Shown here: positions 12,027 through 23,886 of the stretch, piece after piece | How positions within the stretch are numbered: position 1 is the first letter of the stretch | How the letters are laid out: each line of letters opens with the position of its first letter | Assembly (NCBI GenBank): GCA_020746835.1 | Contig: JAGPNK010000001.1 | Location: 5,208,001 to 5,272,000, forward strand | Direction of reading: 5' to 3' | DNA from: Stachybotrys elegans | Lineage: Eukaryota; Ascomycota; Sordariomycetes; Hypocreales; Stachybotryaceae | Length of the DNA: 64,000 nucleotides | Program-made: the position numbers and the translations under genes | Notes under the pieces: model-generated | The model's input: only the letters and a program-made list of their open reading frames with translations | Told to the model about the DNA's origin: nothing | The model's database searches: none

Positions 12027-12860
12027 CTTGACGGTGTTGCTCGACGATGTAGTTGAGATGTGCTTGGGAGAGAGGATGCTAAATTTTGGACATTTGGGAC
12101 TGTTCCTAGATTGGGGTTTGTTGCCCTGATGACTTGTGGGTCTGAAATTTGATGTGTGCAGCTGTGGGGGGTTCAAATTCTGCCTGAGGCCACTGTCTCG
12201 GTGAGCCTCGGTAAGCGTGGCCCATCGCCAATTCCTCAAGCAAGTCTTCCAGCCTGTGGAGCCTTCTCTCTAATACCCATTTGGGGGGCGTCTACACTGT
12301 TACTTTTGTGTTCAGAAATGTAGACAAATATTGGCAAGCCTTCTATCGAACACGACCAGCAAGGCGTAAAATGGTCACGGGGTAAATTGCTGCTGAGGGA
12401 AACCAGCTTCTTCCCAACATTTCTGTCCTTGTCTATCCATTCTACAACACTGTCTCAATCGAATATCTCTACTGTCGATAAATGCCCTGCTACACTATTT
12501 GGAGCAAGCAGCATGCAAAGCTGGGAGTTCGCCGGATGTGAAGGAAGAGCGACGAGGCAGGATACTGCACGTAGTCTTTCCGGAGGAAGCAACTCCACGA
12601 CAAAAGTGCAGCGCTTGCTGTCAATTCTCTGCATCTCACTTGCTCTTCCTCAGCGCAAGGCGTGTCACGACTGCCATACTTACGATGTGACGTGCCCTCG
12701 GTTAAGGAATGGCTCACGTCAATGCCTTTTCACACAATGATTTGGGACACTCCTCTCCTCCATCTCATCATCTTCCATCTTTGCTGTCTCTGACCATCCG
12801 CTCAATCAGTGCTCAATTGACGTTTGCTTTCATTCGAGACTCGGCTCCTCCATCAACACC
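12027..12860. other. Divergent promoter region, no gene seen
   Basis: This separates the eS7 gene (minus) from the WSC-domain gene (plus). Small ORFs at 12387-12740 and its opposite strand are motif-free. The stretch before 12861 is pyrimidine-rich (CTCCTCCATC-type) and resembles a fungal 5' leader. Confidence 0.5.
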
Positions 12861-13759
12861 ATGATGCTGCCTACTTTCCTCCTAGGCCTGTTTCTCAGCG
12901 CCTACGTCGCGGCCCAGGCCCAAGTTCTCCCCGAGGATTGCAGTTTCACGTACCAGGGGTGTGCAATCATCGACGTAGACTGCTTCTCGTACCCGATTGA
13001 GTTCCCGGATGGCGTTGTCACCGCAGAGACTTGCCAAAGAGCTTGCAACGACCATTTGTTCGCTGCCCTTTTCCCAGAGTGAGTAACACGCCGCCTTGGG
13101 AGTTGCCGGTCCTTACTTACATCAACAGTGGATGTCGCTGCGGAGATGATGCCTCAGCTATTACACCGGTTGACGAAATGAACTGCAATGTGCCCTGCAT
13201 GGGTGATCCTGACCTGGGTCCTTGCGGCGGCCTTTGCCCAGGCTATCAAGAGGACATCGGGAACTACTTCGTCAACAACCTTCTCATCCCGTTTGAGATT
13301 CCGCTGCTGCCTCCGACTGAGACCCCGGGTCCTCAGCTTCCCCCCGTTCCGGAAGTGGGCCTACCGGAGCCATTTGCTGAGCCACTCGGGCCCCAAATAC
13401 CTTCTGAGACGCCCTCGGAGACTCCAGAGCAAAACTCGGATGGTTCATTCTTGGACACGGCCCCGCCATCGAATCCCAACGACGGTATGCTTCCCGGCAA
13501 TGTTCCCACAGAGGCTTCCGATTCGCCGGGAGAGATCGGAGAGTCTGACAGTCCTGTCCCATCTCCCACTCTGAGCACACCAACTAGCCTGGGCTGGCAT
13601 ATTTCCCCTACCAATAACACTGTGTCCCCTACAGAGGGGATTCCTACAGATGGTGCCCCAGTGCCTTCACAAATCAGGGAGTCCAAGTCGTGGAACACTG
13701 GGATTCCTGGTACGACAATCGTCCTGGGGCTGTGTGCGGTTGGTATCGTTGGTCTCTGA
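12861..13759 (+). CDS. Secreted WSC-domain protein, probably GPI-anchored
   Basis: Two exons (12861-13078, 13129-13759; 50-nt intron GTGAGT...CAG) give 282 residues. A signal peptide is clear (MMLPTFLLGLFLSAYVAAQA). Residues 25-130 hold a WSC-type cysteine pattern: CSFTYQGC, TCQRAC, and DGCRCGDD across the splice, then NCNVPC and CGGLC. A long Pro/Ser/Thr-rich stalk follows, with many SETPSETPE-like stretches expected to be O-mannosylated. The end is a short hydrophobic tail (TTIVLGLCAVGIVGL) without a cytosolic domain, as in GPI-anchored proteins. WSC domains bind cell-wall glycans and occur in wall-stress sensors and in enzymes. Lacking a kinase-linked tail, this one is more likely a wall-attached binding protein. 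Confidence 0.8.
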
Positions 13760-14148
13760 AGCAAGGGGAAGGTTTTATTATGCGACGGTTAATAAATGTA
13801 ACGGTGGGCAAGCATAAATTACTGATATGGTGAAGATTTTGGGCCTGTCGCAAACCTACCGACAATCACGCATCACCTAAACTCGAGGTATTATTGGAAG
13901 ATTGTTGTAGCTAATTCAAGAACCACAAACCTACCTCATTCATCTTCTTGTGTACTCGCTTCTCGACTCAGTCTGACATGTTGGAGGCGTCCAGGGTAGC
14001 CGAGGCGGGGTAGAAGACGATCAGTGGCAGGGGTATCCAACCATAGCGGGGTCAAAACACTTGGGTTCATCGTTCGCTTCCTTGCCAGCTTCGTTCTCAT
14101 ATTGTTGTGTCGGTTCGTAGCTTGCTAGAACCCTCCTCAATCGGCACG
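13760..14148. other. Short intergenic region between two + strand genes
   Basis: This is the terminator side of the WSC gene and the promoter of twinfilin. No ORF with a motif or other structure was seen. Confidence 0.5.
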
Positions 14149-15253
14149 ATGCAGTCCGGAATCTCAGGTACAGACGAATGAACCCCTGCCTTAAGAGAAA
14201 TCTAACATACTTGGCAGCGTCCGAGGAGCTTGTGGCCCAGTTCAACACACTGCTGTCGTCAGCCTCCGAGATCTTTGGCCTGATTGTGACGATTGAGCGC
14301 GAATCGCTCGTTCCGGTCACGACCCTGCCGAAGTCATCCTCGTCCTTCGCCGAAAACCTTGCCAGCCTCGAGCCGCACATCAAGCCCAACGTCGCCCTAT
14401 ATGTCCTCCTCCGCCGGTACCCTGATGCCCCTGGGCTGGTGGCGGTGACGTACGTGCCCGACTCCGCACCTGTGCGACAGAAGATGCTGTTCGCCTCCAC
14501 ACGTCTTACGCTCGTGCGAGAGCTCGGATCGGAGCACTTTCGCGACACCGTCTTTGCTACGACCCCGGAGGAGCTCAGCGAGAGTGGCTTCAAGAAGCAC
14601 GATGCGCACAACAAGATTGACGCCCCCCTGACCGAGGAGGAGCGGACTCTGGGCGAGGTGAAGCGTGCGGAGCAGGAAGCGGGATCTGGTACAGGGTCGC
14701 GAGAGATCCATCTGAGCAAGAACTTCTCCATGCCTATGCCGGAGGATGCCATCGCGGCACTGACAGAGGTTGGCCAGGACGGCGGGCGAACCGTTGTGAT
14801 GCTGGTAAGATGCTGCCGCACTTTTGTAACTGGGAACAGAGCTCTAATATTGCCCAGAAAATCAACGCCGAAAAGGAGACCATCGAGCTGGTTCCCGAGT
14901 CTCCCAACCCCGGCTCCATCAGCGAGCTCACGCAGGTCATCTCCTCCACCGAGCCACGATTCACCTTTTACCGATTCGTCCACACGCACAACGGCGTCGA
15001 GTCGAGCCCCGTCCTCTTCATCTACACCTGCCCGTTGACGCCCGGCAACAAGTCCATCAAGAACAGGATGCTGTACCCGCTCATGAAGCGCACTGTGCTG
15101 GAGATTGCCGAGAAGCAGGCAAGCCTCAAGCTCGAAAAGAAGTTCGAGGTCGAGGAGCCCGGCGAGGTGACGGAGCAGAGCGTCCTGGAGGACCTGCACC
15201 CCAAGGTGACGGCGAGACAAGGATTCAGCAGACCGAAGCGACCCGGCCGGTAA
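14149..15253 (+). CDS. twf1: Twinfilin, actin monomer-binding protein
   Basis: Three exons (14149-14167, 14218-14804, 14858-15253) give 333 residues, the normal twinfilin length. The first exon is only 19 nt and encodes MQSGIS plus one base. It joins to ASEELVAQFNTLLSS, the conserved twinfilin start, and both flanking introns are canonical. Two ADF-homology domains are present: about residues 1-140 (ALYVLLRRYPDAPGLVAVTY) and about 175-310 (ISELTQVISSTEPRFTFYRF, then FIYTCPLTPG and the KNRMLYPLMK helix). Twinfilin sequesters ADP-actin monomers, interacts with capping protein and promotes barbed-end turnover at cortical actin patches. The basic tail (RQGFSRPKRPGR) matches the capping-protein and lipid-binding tail of the family. 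Confidence 0.95.
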
Positions 15254-15463
15254 GCTCTTAGGATGGAAACACGTCCATGCATCACTCGCAACGACCGGCA
15301 TAGCGCACCTAGACTACGATGGCATTCCAATAAAGTAGCATTACAGCTCAGTTTCCTGCCATAGTGCACATGATATCTTTCCAATCCAAACCCCCTCCGC
15401 GCACGGCTATGCGACGTGAAATCCCAGACGCCCGAATGTGGTATCTCGTAAGTCTGTCACTCT

Positions 15464-16625
15464 CTATTCCTCAAACTTATCGCCCCCCGTGAAGCTCAGA
15501 TTGCTCGCTTGTAGCTTGGCCTTGAGGTACTCGTACACGGTGAATGTGACGGCCTGGCCGGGTGCGACGCGCATGATGCGAGGTGTGATGCCCTTGTAGA
15601 AGGCGTGGAAGCCTTCTCGTCTGGGAACGTGTTAGCCGATTAATCTCACTAAGGGGTTTAGAGCACTCACTTGAACATTTCCGTGGCAATCGCTGATATT
15701 CTCGTCCATGCGCTCGTGCCAGGCTCTGCGGGTGTCTTTTGTAGGCGCGTCTTGATGGTGTCGATGGGTGCGTTGCTCAAAGGTCCCATAGCACCGCTGA
15801 CGAGGCCAATGAGGGTGGTCTGCCAGCTGGGAAGGTTCTGGCCCTCGTACTGAGGCTGGAAGCGCTTCAGCCAGTCCTTGAAGTAGGAATATGCGGTGAA
15901 GTTGACGGCTTGGTTGGTGCCCTGTCGCAAAGCCGTCAAGGACACTCCGCGGTATAATGCGCCTACGCCCTCCTCTCGTACGACCGTGTACATAGCGTGC
16001 GCCGCATTGCGATACTTGGGGATGTCCAATGGGTCGGCCATGGAGTGGTGCTGAGCCTGGAGCCGGATCTTGACTACCTCCATGGGCGTGACGACGGCGA
16101 CTGCTTCCGTCACGCCTGCGGCGAGGCCAGCAAGGAAGGTTGCCTGGCCGGAGACGATGGGGGCGCCACCAGGCACTGCGGGCGGTGTTGCGAGGAGGCT
16201 CTTGTAGGATTCGAAGGAGGTGAAGCGGATGGCCATCTTGGGGACGATTCCGGTCAGGACGGCGCCGAGACCCTTGTACAGACCGAGGGCGGTTTCTTTG
16301 CGCACAATCTCGGCGCCGGTGGTGATGAAGCCGCGCTTGGGCGCACCGGGCATGCGCGCTCGACGGGAGAGCTGCATGCGGACCTTGATTGTGTCTAAAC
16401 AGCCGTGTAAGAAATGTGCGCGCGAGAGGGGACGGGTTTGCGCGCGGCAGAGAGGATCGACTTACCGAGGGGGTGGCATACGAGCGCCTCCATCATACCG
16501 GCACCGCCTCCGGCTGGAGTTTGTTAGCGACGCAGTCTTGCGACAGACGAGAAGCACGACGAACCGATGAGGTTTGTGGCCGCCGTGGGCGGCTGCTGCT
16601 TGCTGGCATCGTTTTTGCCTGGCAT
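15464..16625 (-). CDS. sfc1: Mitochondrial succinate/fumarate carrier (Sfc1/Acr1 type)
   Basis: Four exons (16625-16565, 16513-16466, 16394-15671, 15620-15464) give 329 residues. Three mitochondrial carrier repeats show the P-x-[DE]-x-x-[KR] signatures: HPLDTIKVRMQ (split by an intron), TPMEVVKIRLQ and APIDTIKTRLQ. The second-repeat MEVVK signature and the GLGAVLTGIVPKMAIRF block match the Sfc1 subfamily rather than citrate or dicarboxylate carriers. The protein exchanges cytosolic succinate for matrix fumarate across the inner membrane. It is needed for growth on acetate or ethanol, linking the glyoxylate cycle to gluconeogenesis. No cleaved presequence is expected and none is seen. The gene converges on twinfilin across 210 bp. 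Confidence 0.93.
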
Positions 16626-18276
16626 GGTGAAGGTCTCGCGGCGTATATCGGGGGAAGAAGCTTCGACACACAAGGGCAATGGGAGACAATGGTACGGAGA
16701 GCGAGGTGGAAGAAGGAGTAGGAACCACGGTATCACGATGGCATGTGAAGAATGATATAAACACCAAAAATTGGCCAGAAGAAGAAAAAGAACTACGCAA
16801 GGAACCCCTACACGTGAGTCAGAAGGGGACAAGCCACAAGGCTCGCCCAGATCGAGTCACGCGGTCCCAGTTCTCGGACCTTGGGAAGCGTGGCCGTGGT
16901 GTATCGCCCTTCCGCCATGTATCTCTGACATCTGATCGAAGGGGGGTGGCATCTAGGCCATCTAACAAGGACCGCACTACCGCTAACAAAGAAAGGACGG
17001 ACGAAAGGGGGCCATGGGGGCGTGGGCGTGGGCGTCATGGAGCGCTGGTGCCACGCCCCCGAGGGCTCTCACGCGTGCGCCACAAGTATTGACGATTTCT
17101 GTACCCAGCCCGAGGGGAAAGAGAGGAGAGGAGAAATCGGGATGTGATTTGCGCTGGGCAAAGCGGCTGCACCACGGCATTGTGCGGTCATCGTACGCCG
17201 GACCGACGGAGCAAACCGGGGCACCGGAGAACCGGGGGACAAGGAGAGAGAGGAAGTTGATACTCGTTAACATGTTACTGTTCCCGCAAACATTACATCC
17301 GCCAAGTCCATTCCTCCTCCATCACATCCTCAATCCAACCCCTTTCAGCGCCCTTCCCTGGCACGATCAATTGCAGAACCCTCTGATCAAACTCGGCAAT
17401 AACACAAGGGGTGTGTGTGTGTGTGTGACGTAAACCGAGACGCCGCGCGAGCTTCTCCACATGTTGCCGACAGCGCAGCCGAGCTTGTGATTTTGCGGGG
17501 TCTGGGGCTGAGGGCGGTCCCTTAGTCGTAGGGAAAGGAAACTGAAAACTTATTACCCCCGGGGTTTGGGGGGGGGGGGGGGGGGGGGGAGATCGTCCCC
17601 ATGCCGCATGTTACCGAGGCCTCGGCTGTTTGGCGTGTCGCTGTGACGTGCCGTGAGAGGAACGCTGCCCGGTCCTTGCTTGGGTGGTATGGAAAAGAGT
17701 GGAAGAAGACCTGCATTCGAAAGCTGGGATAGATCAAATACGATACTTATATCAAGTGCAGATAAAACATACCGCATCACTGCTCACTGCGCTCAATCTT
17801 CACATGCAATCACTCACACGTCCGCCGAGTCATTCATCCATTGTCCGTAAATCAAGTCAATTGCTCCCAATTCCGAGCCGGGCCTTGTCCCTTTGCTATT
17901 CGACCCGTTCCGTCCCGCGCCTATCCGACTTAGTCCAGTCTGCATGCCAGCAGCACGTGAAGTCGTAGATATATACACGCCGATTGCAGCAAATCAGAGC
18001 AAGCCGTTCCATTCCGTGGCTTTCCATATCCTTTCCGAGCCGAGAAAATAGAAGAAGGAGAAAGGTAAAATAGACCATCGATGGTCCGTGATAAGTAAAA
18101 GGTATCTATACGTTTTTGGCCATCAAGTAGACACCGAAGTTGACGAGAAAATAAAGCAGTCCGTTGGCCCCTTGGCCGTGTCGCTCCCAAATAGCAGTCG
18201 TAATGTCGTTGAAATGTGTAAGTGTGTTGTGTTGTAAGGTCTGTGATGGCGACCAGTGAGGACAAAAACAGCGGCC
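16626..18276. other. 1.65-kb intergenic region with simple repeats
   Basis: This holds a GT dinucleotide run near 17411-17427, GTGGGC repeats near 17021-17034 and a 22-base G homopolymer at 17568-17589. ORFs are short, on both strands and motif-free. It probably contains the carrier promoter and the SCON-2 3' UTR. Confidence 0.5.
17568..17589. repeat. 22-base G homopolymer
   Basis: An uninterrupted run of 22 G follows ACCCCCGGGGTTT. It could form quadruplex structure and is a likely site of sequencing-length error. Confidence 0.9.
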
Positions 18277-20445
18277 TTATGAGGGTGTGCCCCTCTCCTC
18301 CACTGCCTCGCCCTCAAAGCTGTAGAGGAAGACTTCGCCGTCCTCGCTACCGCTAGCCATGCGACTGTCGCTTAGACCGACGCACGTCACAGGACCTGCG
18401 TGGCCGGTAAAGCTCCTTTCGCACTTGCCCGAGCGCGGCTCCCAAATCTTAACCATGGCGTCGTTGGCGGACGAGACTACTCGCAGCGTATCGCCTGCGA
18501 GGCCCCAGATGCCCTCCACGTGTCCAAACATGCTTCGGAGACATCGTCCAGAGGACGTGTCCCAGAGCCGAATCGTGTTGTCGAGTCCGCCTGTGAGCAT
18601 GTATTGGGGCGGAAGGGGCCGCTCAGGGTCACTGGTGAAGCTGGGGCCATACCCAGCACGGAGATCGCCCTCAGGACTCTGGATCGGGGTGCTTCCTCTA
18701 CCACTGTGGACGGAGCTGTTGTCAGTGTTGTCCAGCCCGGCGATGCCATCAGGTTCGAAACTCAGAGGCATCAGGAGCAGCTGCTGAACCTGACCGACAT
18801 GGCCAGTAAAGGTCTTGATGCATCGCTTGGTATCCAGGTCCCAGAGTTTAACAGTCAAGTCATCGGATGCGCTGAAGCAGGTCCGGGAAGGCGTGTCGAT
18901 ACGCACGTGGTTGACCCAGTCAGTGTGGCCGTGCAAGGAGAACATCTGCTTGGTGTCGAAGCTCCAGATCTTGACCGTCTGGTCAATCGATCCTGACGCA
19001 AGTGTCAAGCCGTCGAAATGAACAGACACAACTCCGTCGGTGTGGCCTTGAAGTGTGCTCACGCACTCCCCAGTCTCGAGGTTCCAAATCTTGATCGTCT
19101 TATCGAACGAGCCAGAGATGAGCTTGGAGCCGTCGAACTGCAAGGCTCTGACAGGGTTCGTGTGTCCGCGCAGGACGCGAATGCAATTGCCAGTGTCGAT
19201 GTTCCATATCCGAATGGTGGTGTCATAGGAGCCAGTAGCCAGGATATTGTCGTCAAACTGGAGACAGGTCACGCCATTCTCGTGGCCCGAAAAAGTGCGA
19301 ATGCTGCACCGACCCGTCTTCCAATTGTAGCCAACCTTGAAGCGATCCCTGTATACATCCTTCCAGGGTCTGAACTTGCGCTCCACCTCAAGCTGCGAGC
19401 TCGAGGACGGGCCCAAGCGTGGACGTTTAGATGATACATCCTCCTCAGAACTGCTTCTAGATCGCTTGTTCGAGTCACCCGATACTGTATCCGACTCAGC
19501 CTCCTGCTCGTCGGTGACCTCTGTGACCCTAGGGGCCACGGTCTCCTGGCGACGATTCCAGGCCATCAGTTTTTTCCTTTCCAGAAGCGGCAAGCCCCAG
19601 CCACAGCTGCGGCATTGGCGAGAGATGTGCTGAGTGCACATGCGATGCCAGACAACGTCATCGTCGGCGAGATTGCGCCATCTTCGGCTGACTTGAGCGG
19701 CCTTGCAGAGAGACACGGTGTCGAGGTAGCAGAGAATTTTGTAGCCGAGTTCGGCCGGGAGAGCGGTCAAGAAATCGATCTTGAGCTGCTCATGGACCTC
19801 GCGTGATACGGTAGAGAGCTGGGGGAAGCAGCACTGGGTGATGATGCCCTGCAGCATCAGCTCTCGATGCTTTGCCGGGGCAGCAGAGAACAAGGCCCAG
19901 ACATGGGTAACGGCTTCTTGGTCCTTGGTAGGGAGACTGCTCAGTTCCCTCTGGATGAAGCCCATCTTGGTCTCGTCTGCTGCACGGCGGCACTTGGAGT
20001 CGGGGCGGTGACGGTAGCAGTAGCGACTGCTGGGGTCCTTTTGTCGTGGAGGGGCAGCGACAAGAGCGTTCTCGTCGCCGGATCTGTTCTTGCCGATGGG
20101 GGCATAGTGGCCAGGGATGTGCTCCTTGAGATATGGTGTGACGGTCTTGCCAATCAAGTCGGAAGGCATCTTGACGAGCCGCGAGTCATCGTCTTCCTCA
20201 GGTCTTCGCCTATCGCAGTTGTCGCGAGAAGGCTGTTGCGGGAGGGAGGGATCGAGGTCGGGCGCGCGGGCGGAGAGAGACATTTTGTCGGTCAAGGAGG
20301 GCGTGGGAGCATTGGTGAGGGAGGAAATGCGAAGGATATTGCTCTTGGAGGAATCGACGGGTTCGTGGGTCGTGGGTGGTGATATCGACGCGGCTGCAGG
20401 TGCGGTGGTTACTGTAGTAGTAGTACCAGTGGCGGTATGATGCAT
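18277..20445 (-). CDS. scon-2: F-box/WD40 sulfur controller SCON-2 (Met30/SconB type)
   Basis: A single exon, 722 residues from the ATG at 20445. The frame stays open to an earlier ATG at 20595, but that extension is low-complexity and looks like leader. Residues 95-215 contain the family block [20 protein letters not shown], the [13 protein letters not shown] segment and a [16 protein letters not shown] region. The F-box is near 224-270 ([18 protein letters not shown]). Seven WD40 repeats follow from about 390, each with GH...LW/IW signatures, for example [20 protein letters not shown]. This set is specific to Met30/SCON2/SconB rather than Cdc4. The protein is the substrate receptor of an SCF ubiquitin ligase. 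It represses sulfur assimilation by targeting the CYS3/MetR-type bZIP activator when sulfur is ample. A 60-residue insertion between late WD repeats ([12 protein letters not shown] region) is common in filamentous fungi. Confidence 0.94.
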   Translation of the reverse strand: MHHTATGTTTTVTTAPAAASISPPTTHEPVDSSKSNILRISSLTNAPTPSLTDKMSLSARAPDLDPSLPQQPSRDNCDRRRPEEDDDSRLVKMPSDLIGKTVTPYLKEHIPGHYAPIGKNRSGDENALVAAPPRQKDPSSRYCYRHRPDSKCRRAADETKMGFIQRELSSLPTKDQEAVTHVWALFSAAPAKHRELMLQGIITQCCFPQLSTVSREVHEQLKIDFLTALPAELGYKILCYLDTVSLCKAAQVSRRWRNLADDDVVWHRMCTQHISRQCRSCGWGLPLLERKKLMAWNRRQETVAPRVTEVTDEQEAESDTVSGDSNKRSRSSSEEDVSSKRPRLGPSSSSQLEVERKFRPWKDVYRDRFKVGYNWKTGRCSIRTFSGHENGVTCLQFDDNILATGSYDTTIRIWNIDTGNCIRVLRGHTNPVRALQFDGSKLISGSFDKTIKIWNLETGECVSTLQGHTDGVVSVHFDGLTLASGSIDQTVKIWSFDTKQMFSLHGHTDWVNHVRIDTPSRTCFSASDDLTVKLWDLDTKRCIKTFTGHVGQVQQLLLMPLSFEPDGIAGLDNTDNSSVHSGRGSTPIQSPEGDLRAGYGPSFTSDPERPLPPQYMLTGGLDNTIRLWDTSSGRCLRSMFGHVEGIWGLAGDTLRVVSSANDAMVKIWEPRSGKCERSFTGHAGPVTCVGLSDSRMASGSEDGEVFLYSFEGEAVEERGTPS

Positions 20446-23057
20446 GGCCTCCACTGCAGGCGATAGATAACAGGGAGAATGCGGTGAAGCGGGTGGAAGC
20501 TGCTGGACAAAACGAAAGAGGGTGTCAGGCACGCAAAGGCGGCGATGATTGGCAAGGCACGGGAGGTGCGGGCGCTTTGTATGTCTTTTGTGCAAAGTAA
20601 TCCGGCGATGACTGGCTCAGGCAAGGCGAGGCCTCTTAGGCGAAGTCGAGATGATATGGCGTGCTTGGCCTCAGCGCTTCTTAGGTTTCGGAAGGACCCA
20701 GCGTGAGACGCTACAGGCCAGAGCACGCAACTACCTGTCGCGCGAAACCTAGCGGGATGTCGTCGTAGGTGGCAGATGTTGCAATGCAGTGCCGTCGAGG
20801 GATGGCCAGGAATTCCCTATTTCAAACAGGACCCTATCGCCTGCCGTAATTTTCTCTCTTGCGCTTCCCACCTCTTTCCACTTTTGACGGGGTGGTGGCG
20901 GGCGGAAGACGGGCGGCTGTCGGCCGGGATCGTCACTCACCTGGCCGGCTGGCCGACCGAGCACCAAAAGGGACGGTACAGTACGGTACGAGTACCTGGA
21001 AATAGACTCGAAAGGAGGCCGTCTGCGCTGCTTGCTTCAATCCTGATGTTACGATGCGACTCTGCTCAGTCGCTTGGCCAACGTAAGCTCCCTCCTCATC
21101 ATGCATTGCCATATCAAGTACTGTGTCGCCCGAGGATATCGGTCTCGTCAGACAAACAGCAGGGTACAACAAGCCCGTCTATGCACACAAACGGAGCTGA
21201 CTGCCAGGTACCAATAGCTCGGTGGCCAAGCGCAGCTTCTGTTTGTGGGGGAGGGGGCAGATGACAGGGTACAGCAATAGACTAAAAAACTACTTTACGG
21301 ATAACCACTGTCAAACTGGAAAATAGGCTCTGAGCTCCAAGCATTCATTCATTCCTTCCTCCTCCCTCGTGTCAGCTTGGTGACGACGATTCTCAAATAT
21401 CGCGAGCTTACTCACACCGACAGAGCGATTAATGGATGCGTGACGCAGAGCAAATTTTTCATTCCCCTCGTCTTTTGCTTGAGGTGCTTCTGGCTCAAGA
21501 TGGCGTTATCAGGCTGAGCTGGCGTAGGAGCCCGGGTATTTTTGTTACTCCGTAGTCCGTGGCTTGCTGACTCATTTACCTTGCCTACCAGGCTAGTACA
21601 CATCAGGCCGCAGGCAAAGTTGCACCATTTCGGTCAGCTCTGAGTCGTGGCAGGGAGATACGGGGGAGAGGCCCTCGGGCTGTCGGTCAAGCCTCTCTCT
21701 CCCTCTCCTGGCATTTGCCGTCCCAATTTGTCGATAACGATCGCCCTCGCATGACAAGCACGCAATCCCCAATGGCTGACACGCAGCACTCTAGCCTAGC
21801 CGTATCTGGAGCCTAGGCCAGCCAAGGCGCCCCAGGCCTTGCCACCGGGTGGAAAACGTACAACGTGACCCAAGCAACCAAACTCTTCGTGGCCGCCGCG
21901 GCTTGAATTGCGCCACGGGCTCCGACAGCCGCTGGTCCTGGCTCCTTCCACATCGAGAGCTCGACGAGCACGAACCAGAAATTAATCATTTGCCAAGCTC
22001 AAGGTGAATACCAAAATTCGAGAACAAGCAAGCATTGCCATGAGTGCGAAGAGTAGACATTGCGTCTTTCCGCTGGCTGATCCTCTCATTGTGAGTCGGA
22101 AGTTACCATTGATCGCTCCAAGGAATATGCCTGTCATCTCACTTGGTCTTCCGTTCGCTTGCCGATGCCTCAATAAAGCAATCCATGTCCCTCGCCGTCC
22201 ACTGTGTAGCATAACAGCTCCATGCCTGTATGCAACCGAAGAGCGCGCAACGCCACTGGGAGATAGCGTCGTCGCCCTCCGATATCGATCCGCGAAATGA
22301 AGTAGGACAAAGTCCCGCCCAGTCTCCCTTTCAACTACCTTGGCGGCATGGAGCATCAAACAATAGAAAAGGAGCGTCGCATGCACGGTCTGCACAAACG
22401 CAATATCGAATCAGCGCTACACGATGGTAGCCGCCTTCTCTGACGCCATAGACGGCAGGGCGCATCAGAGTTATTTCGCATGGCGCACTGCCACTCGCAT
22501 GTTCCCGATCACAAAATGTCGTACGCCTCATCAGTACCGTCTCCAGCAATACCTTTACAAGATGATTAAAGCAATTCAAATCGGGCAATCTTATGGAATC
22601 GCATTCAAGCAGTGTTAGATTGTTAGCGTCACCAGTGCGTCTGGTGCCCGTCGGCAGCTTAGAGATCGATCCCGCTACCGTATAAGACAATCTTCGTCAT
22701 TGTGAGGCCAGCCGTGATCGCCAGGCAAGGAGAACCGATCCAACACCAGCGGCGCTGTAGCTGGAGGACGAGTTGCCAGCATGCATCGCCATCGGCCTAG
22801 GCCATCGGTCGTGGCCGCATCATTAACATTGCTTTTGTAGGCCGTGCAGTAGTCTTGCCCGTGTGTAGTCAGGCAATAGATGATTCATGAGACCGTCACT
22901 CGCTCATGTCGTCATGACCCTTCCTATATACTCCCTTGCTTTGCATGTCTATAAGAGATCCGAGAATCTCGTTTCATTGTTCCATTCACAGATCAATTCA
23001 CAACCATCAACCATTGCCAAACGCCCACCCTCTAATCCATCGCCTACCTGCAACAAG
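20446..23057. other. 2.6-kb gene-free region upstream of SCON-2
   Basis: This lies between divergent genes. ORFs of 60-160 codons overlap on both strands (for example 20776-21264 and 21982-22395) but show no domain, no ATG-anchored coding bias and no splice partners. I see nothing else beyond ordinary mixed sequence; the 3' part presumably holds the promoter of the CHZ-motif gene. Confidence 0.5.
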
Positions 23058-23409
23058 ATGTCCGAAAACCAAGGCGCTCCCTCTGGCGATGTTCGGGACG
23101 ATTCCTACGTCTCTAGAAGCGGCACCAAGCACGAGCCCATGCCCGTCCAATCCGACAATGCCAAGGTCGAGGATCCCATCGATGAGAACGTCGCCGATAC
23201 CGACGAGCAGCTTGGTATGGAACCCGCGTCACTCGCTCATTTACAAACAAGCAACGTACTAACAACGCAAAGCTCGGGATGATGCCGAGGCTATTGATAA
23301 AAGCAACATTGTCGGCGAGCGAACACGAGGTGCGAAGCCTACCGGCACCTACCGCGAGCCAGGTGATGAGGAGGGGCTTCCATCGGACACTGGTCGCAGT
23401 TCGGTTTAG
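23058..23409 (+). CDS. Small CHZ-motif histone chaperone-like protein
   Basis: Two exons (23058-23214, 23273-23409) with a 58-nt intron (GTATGG...AAG, branch TACTAAC) give 97 residues. The C-terminal exon reads AEAIDKSNIVGERTRGAKP, matching the CHZ motif (EIDxSNIxxxRRTRG) that contacts H2A.Z-H2B dimers in yeast Chz1. The N-terminal part (DDSYVSRSGTK, then the AKVEDPIDENVADTDEQL segment) matches a group of short, acidic, disordered fungal proteins carrying this motif. In Chz1 the motif helps deliver H2A.Z to the SWR1 complex. This protein is much shorter and lacks Chz1's long acidic tracts, so assigning the same role is inference. It is expected to be soluble. Confidence 0.8.
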
Positions 23410-23886
23410 GATATCATAATTTAGCGAGAGCGTGAAGTCCTCAATTGACATGTTCAATTTTTCTCAATTGTTGGGTTGTACGTGTGATAGGTTAAAGCTT
23501 CACAGAGGAGCATCTATGGCTAAACAAGGCCATTGTTGCCAGTGTTGGCCTTCAAGGAGAACAAATACAGGGCATAATACGCCATTTGTATACGATTAGA
23601 TTCTAATTCCTCGGAAAAGAAACATATTTCCAACATGGTGATATTTGACGATTCTTTTAAATAGGCCACAACCACTAACAGAGCATATTCATCTCATTGT
23701 CTTTTCTCCGTACTTAAGTATAGGGTAGGCGACCTAGACCAGCGTCGAGTGCCCCACCAGACGAAAGAAAAAGAGGAAAGTTGACTTTGCAAATATCAAG
23801 TGAGATACCCAGCCCCATCATCTGCTCCATCCACAGTTCAATTGTTGGGAGGAGGAAGCGCCGACTTGCGCTCCGAGGATGCTAAG
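23410..23886. other. Intergenic region before pus1
   Basis: An AT-rich 3' flank of the CHZ-motif gene, then the promoter of pus1. No ORF or repeat of note. Confidence 0.5.

Noticed and set aside
14021..15301. A 426-codon minus-strand ORF
   Set aside because: Shadow of twinfilin on the opposite strand.
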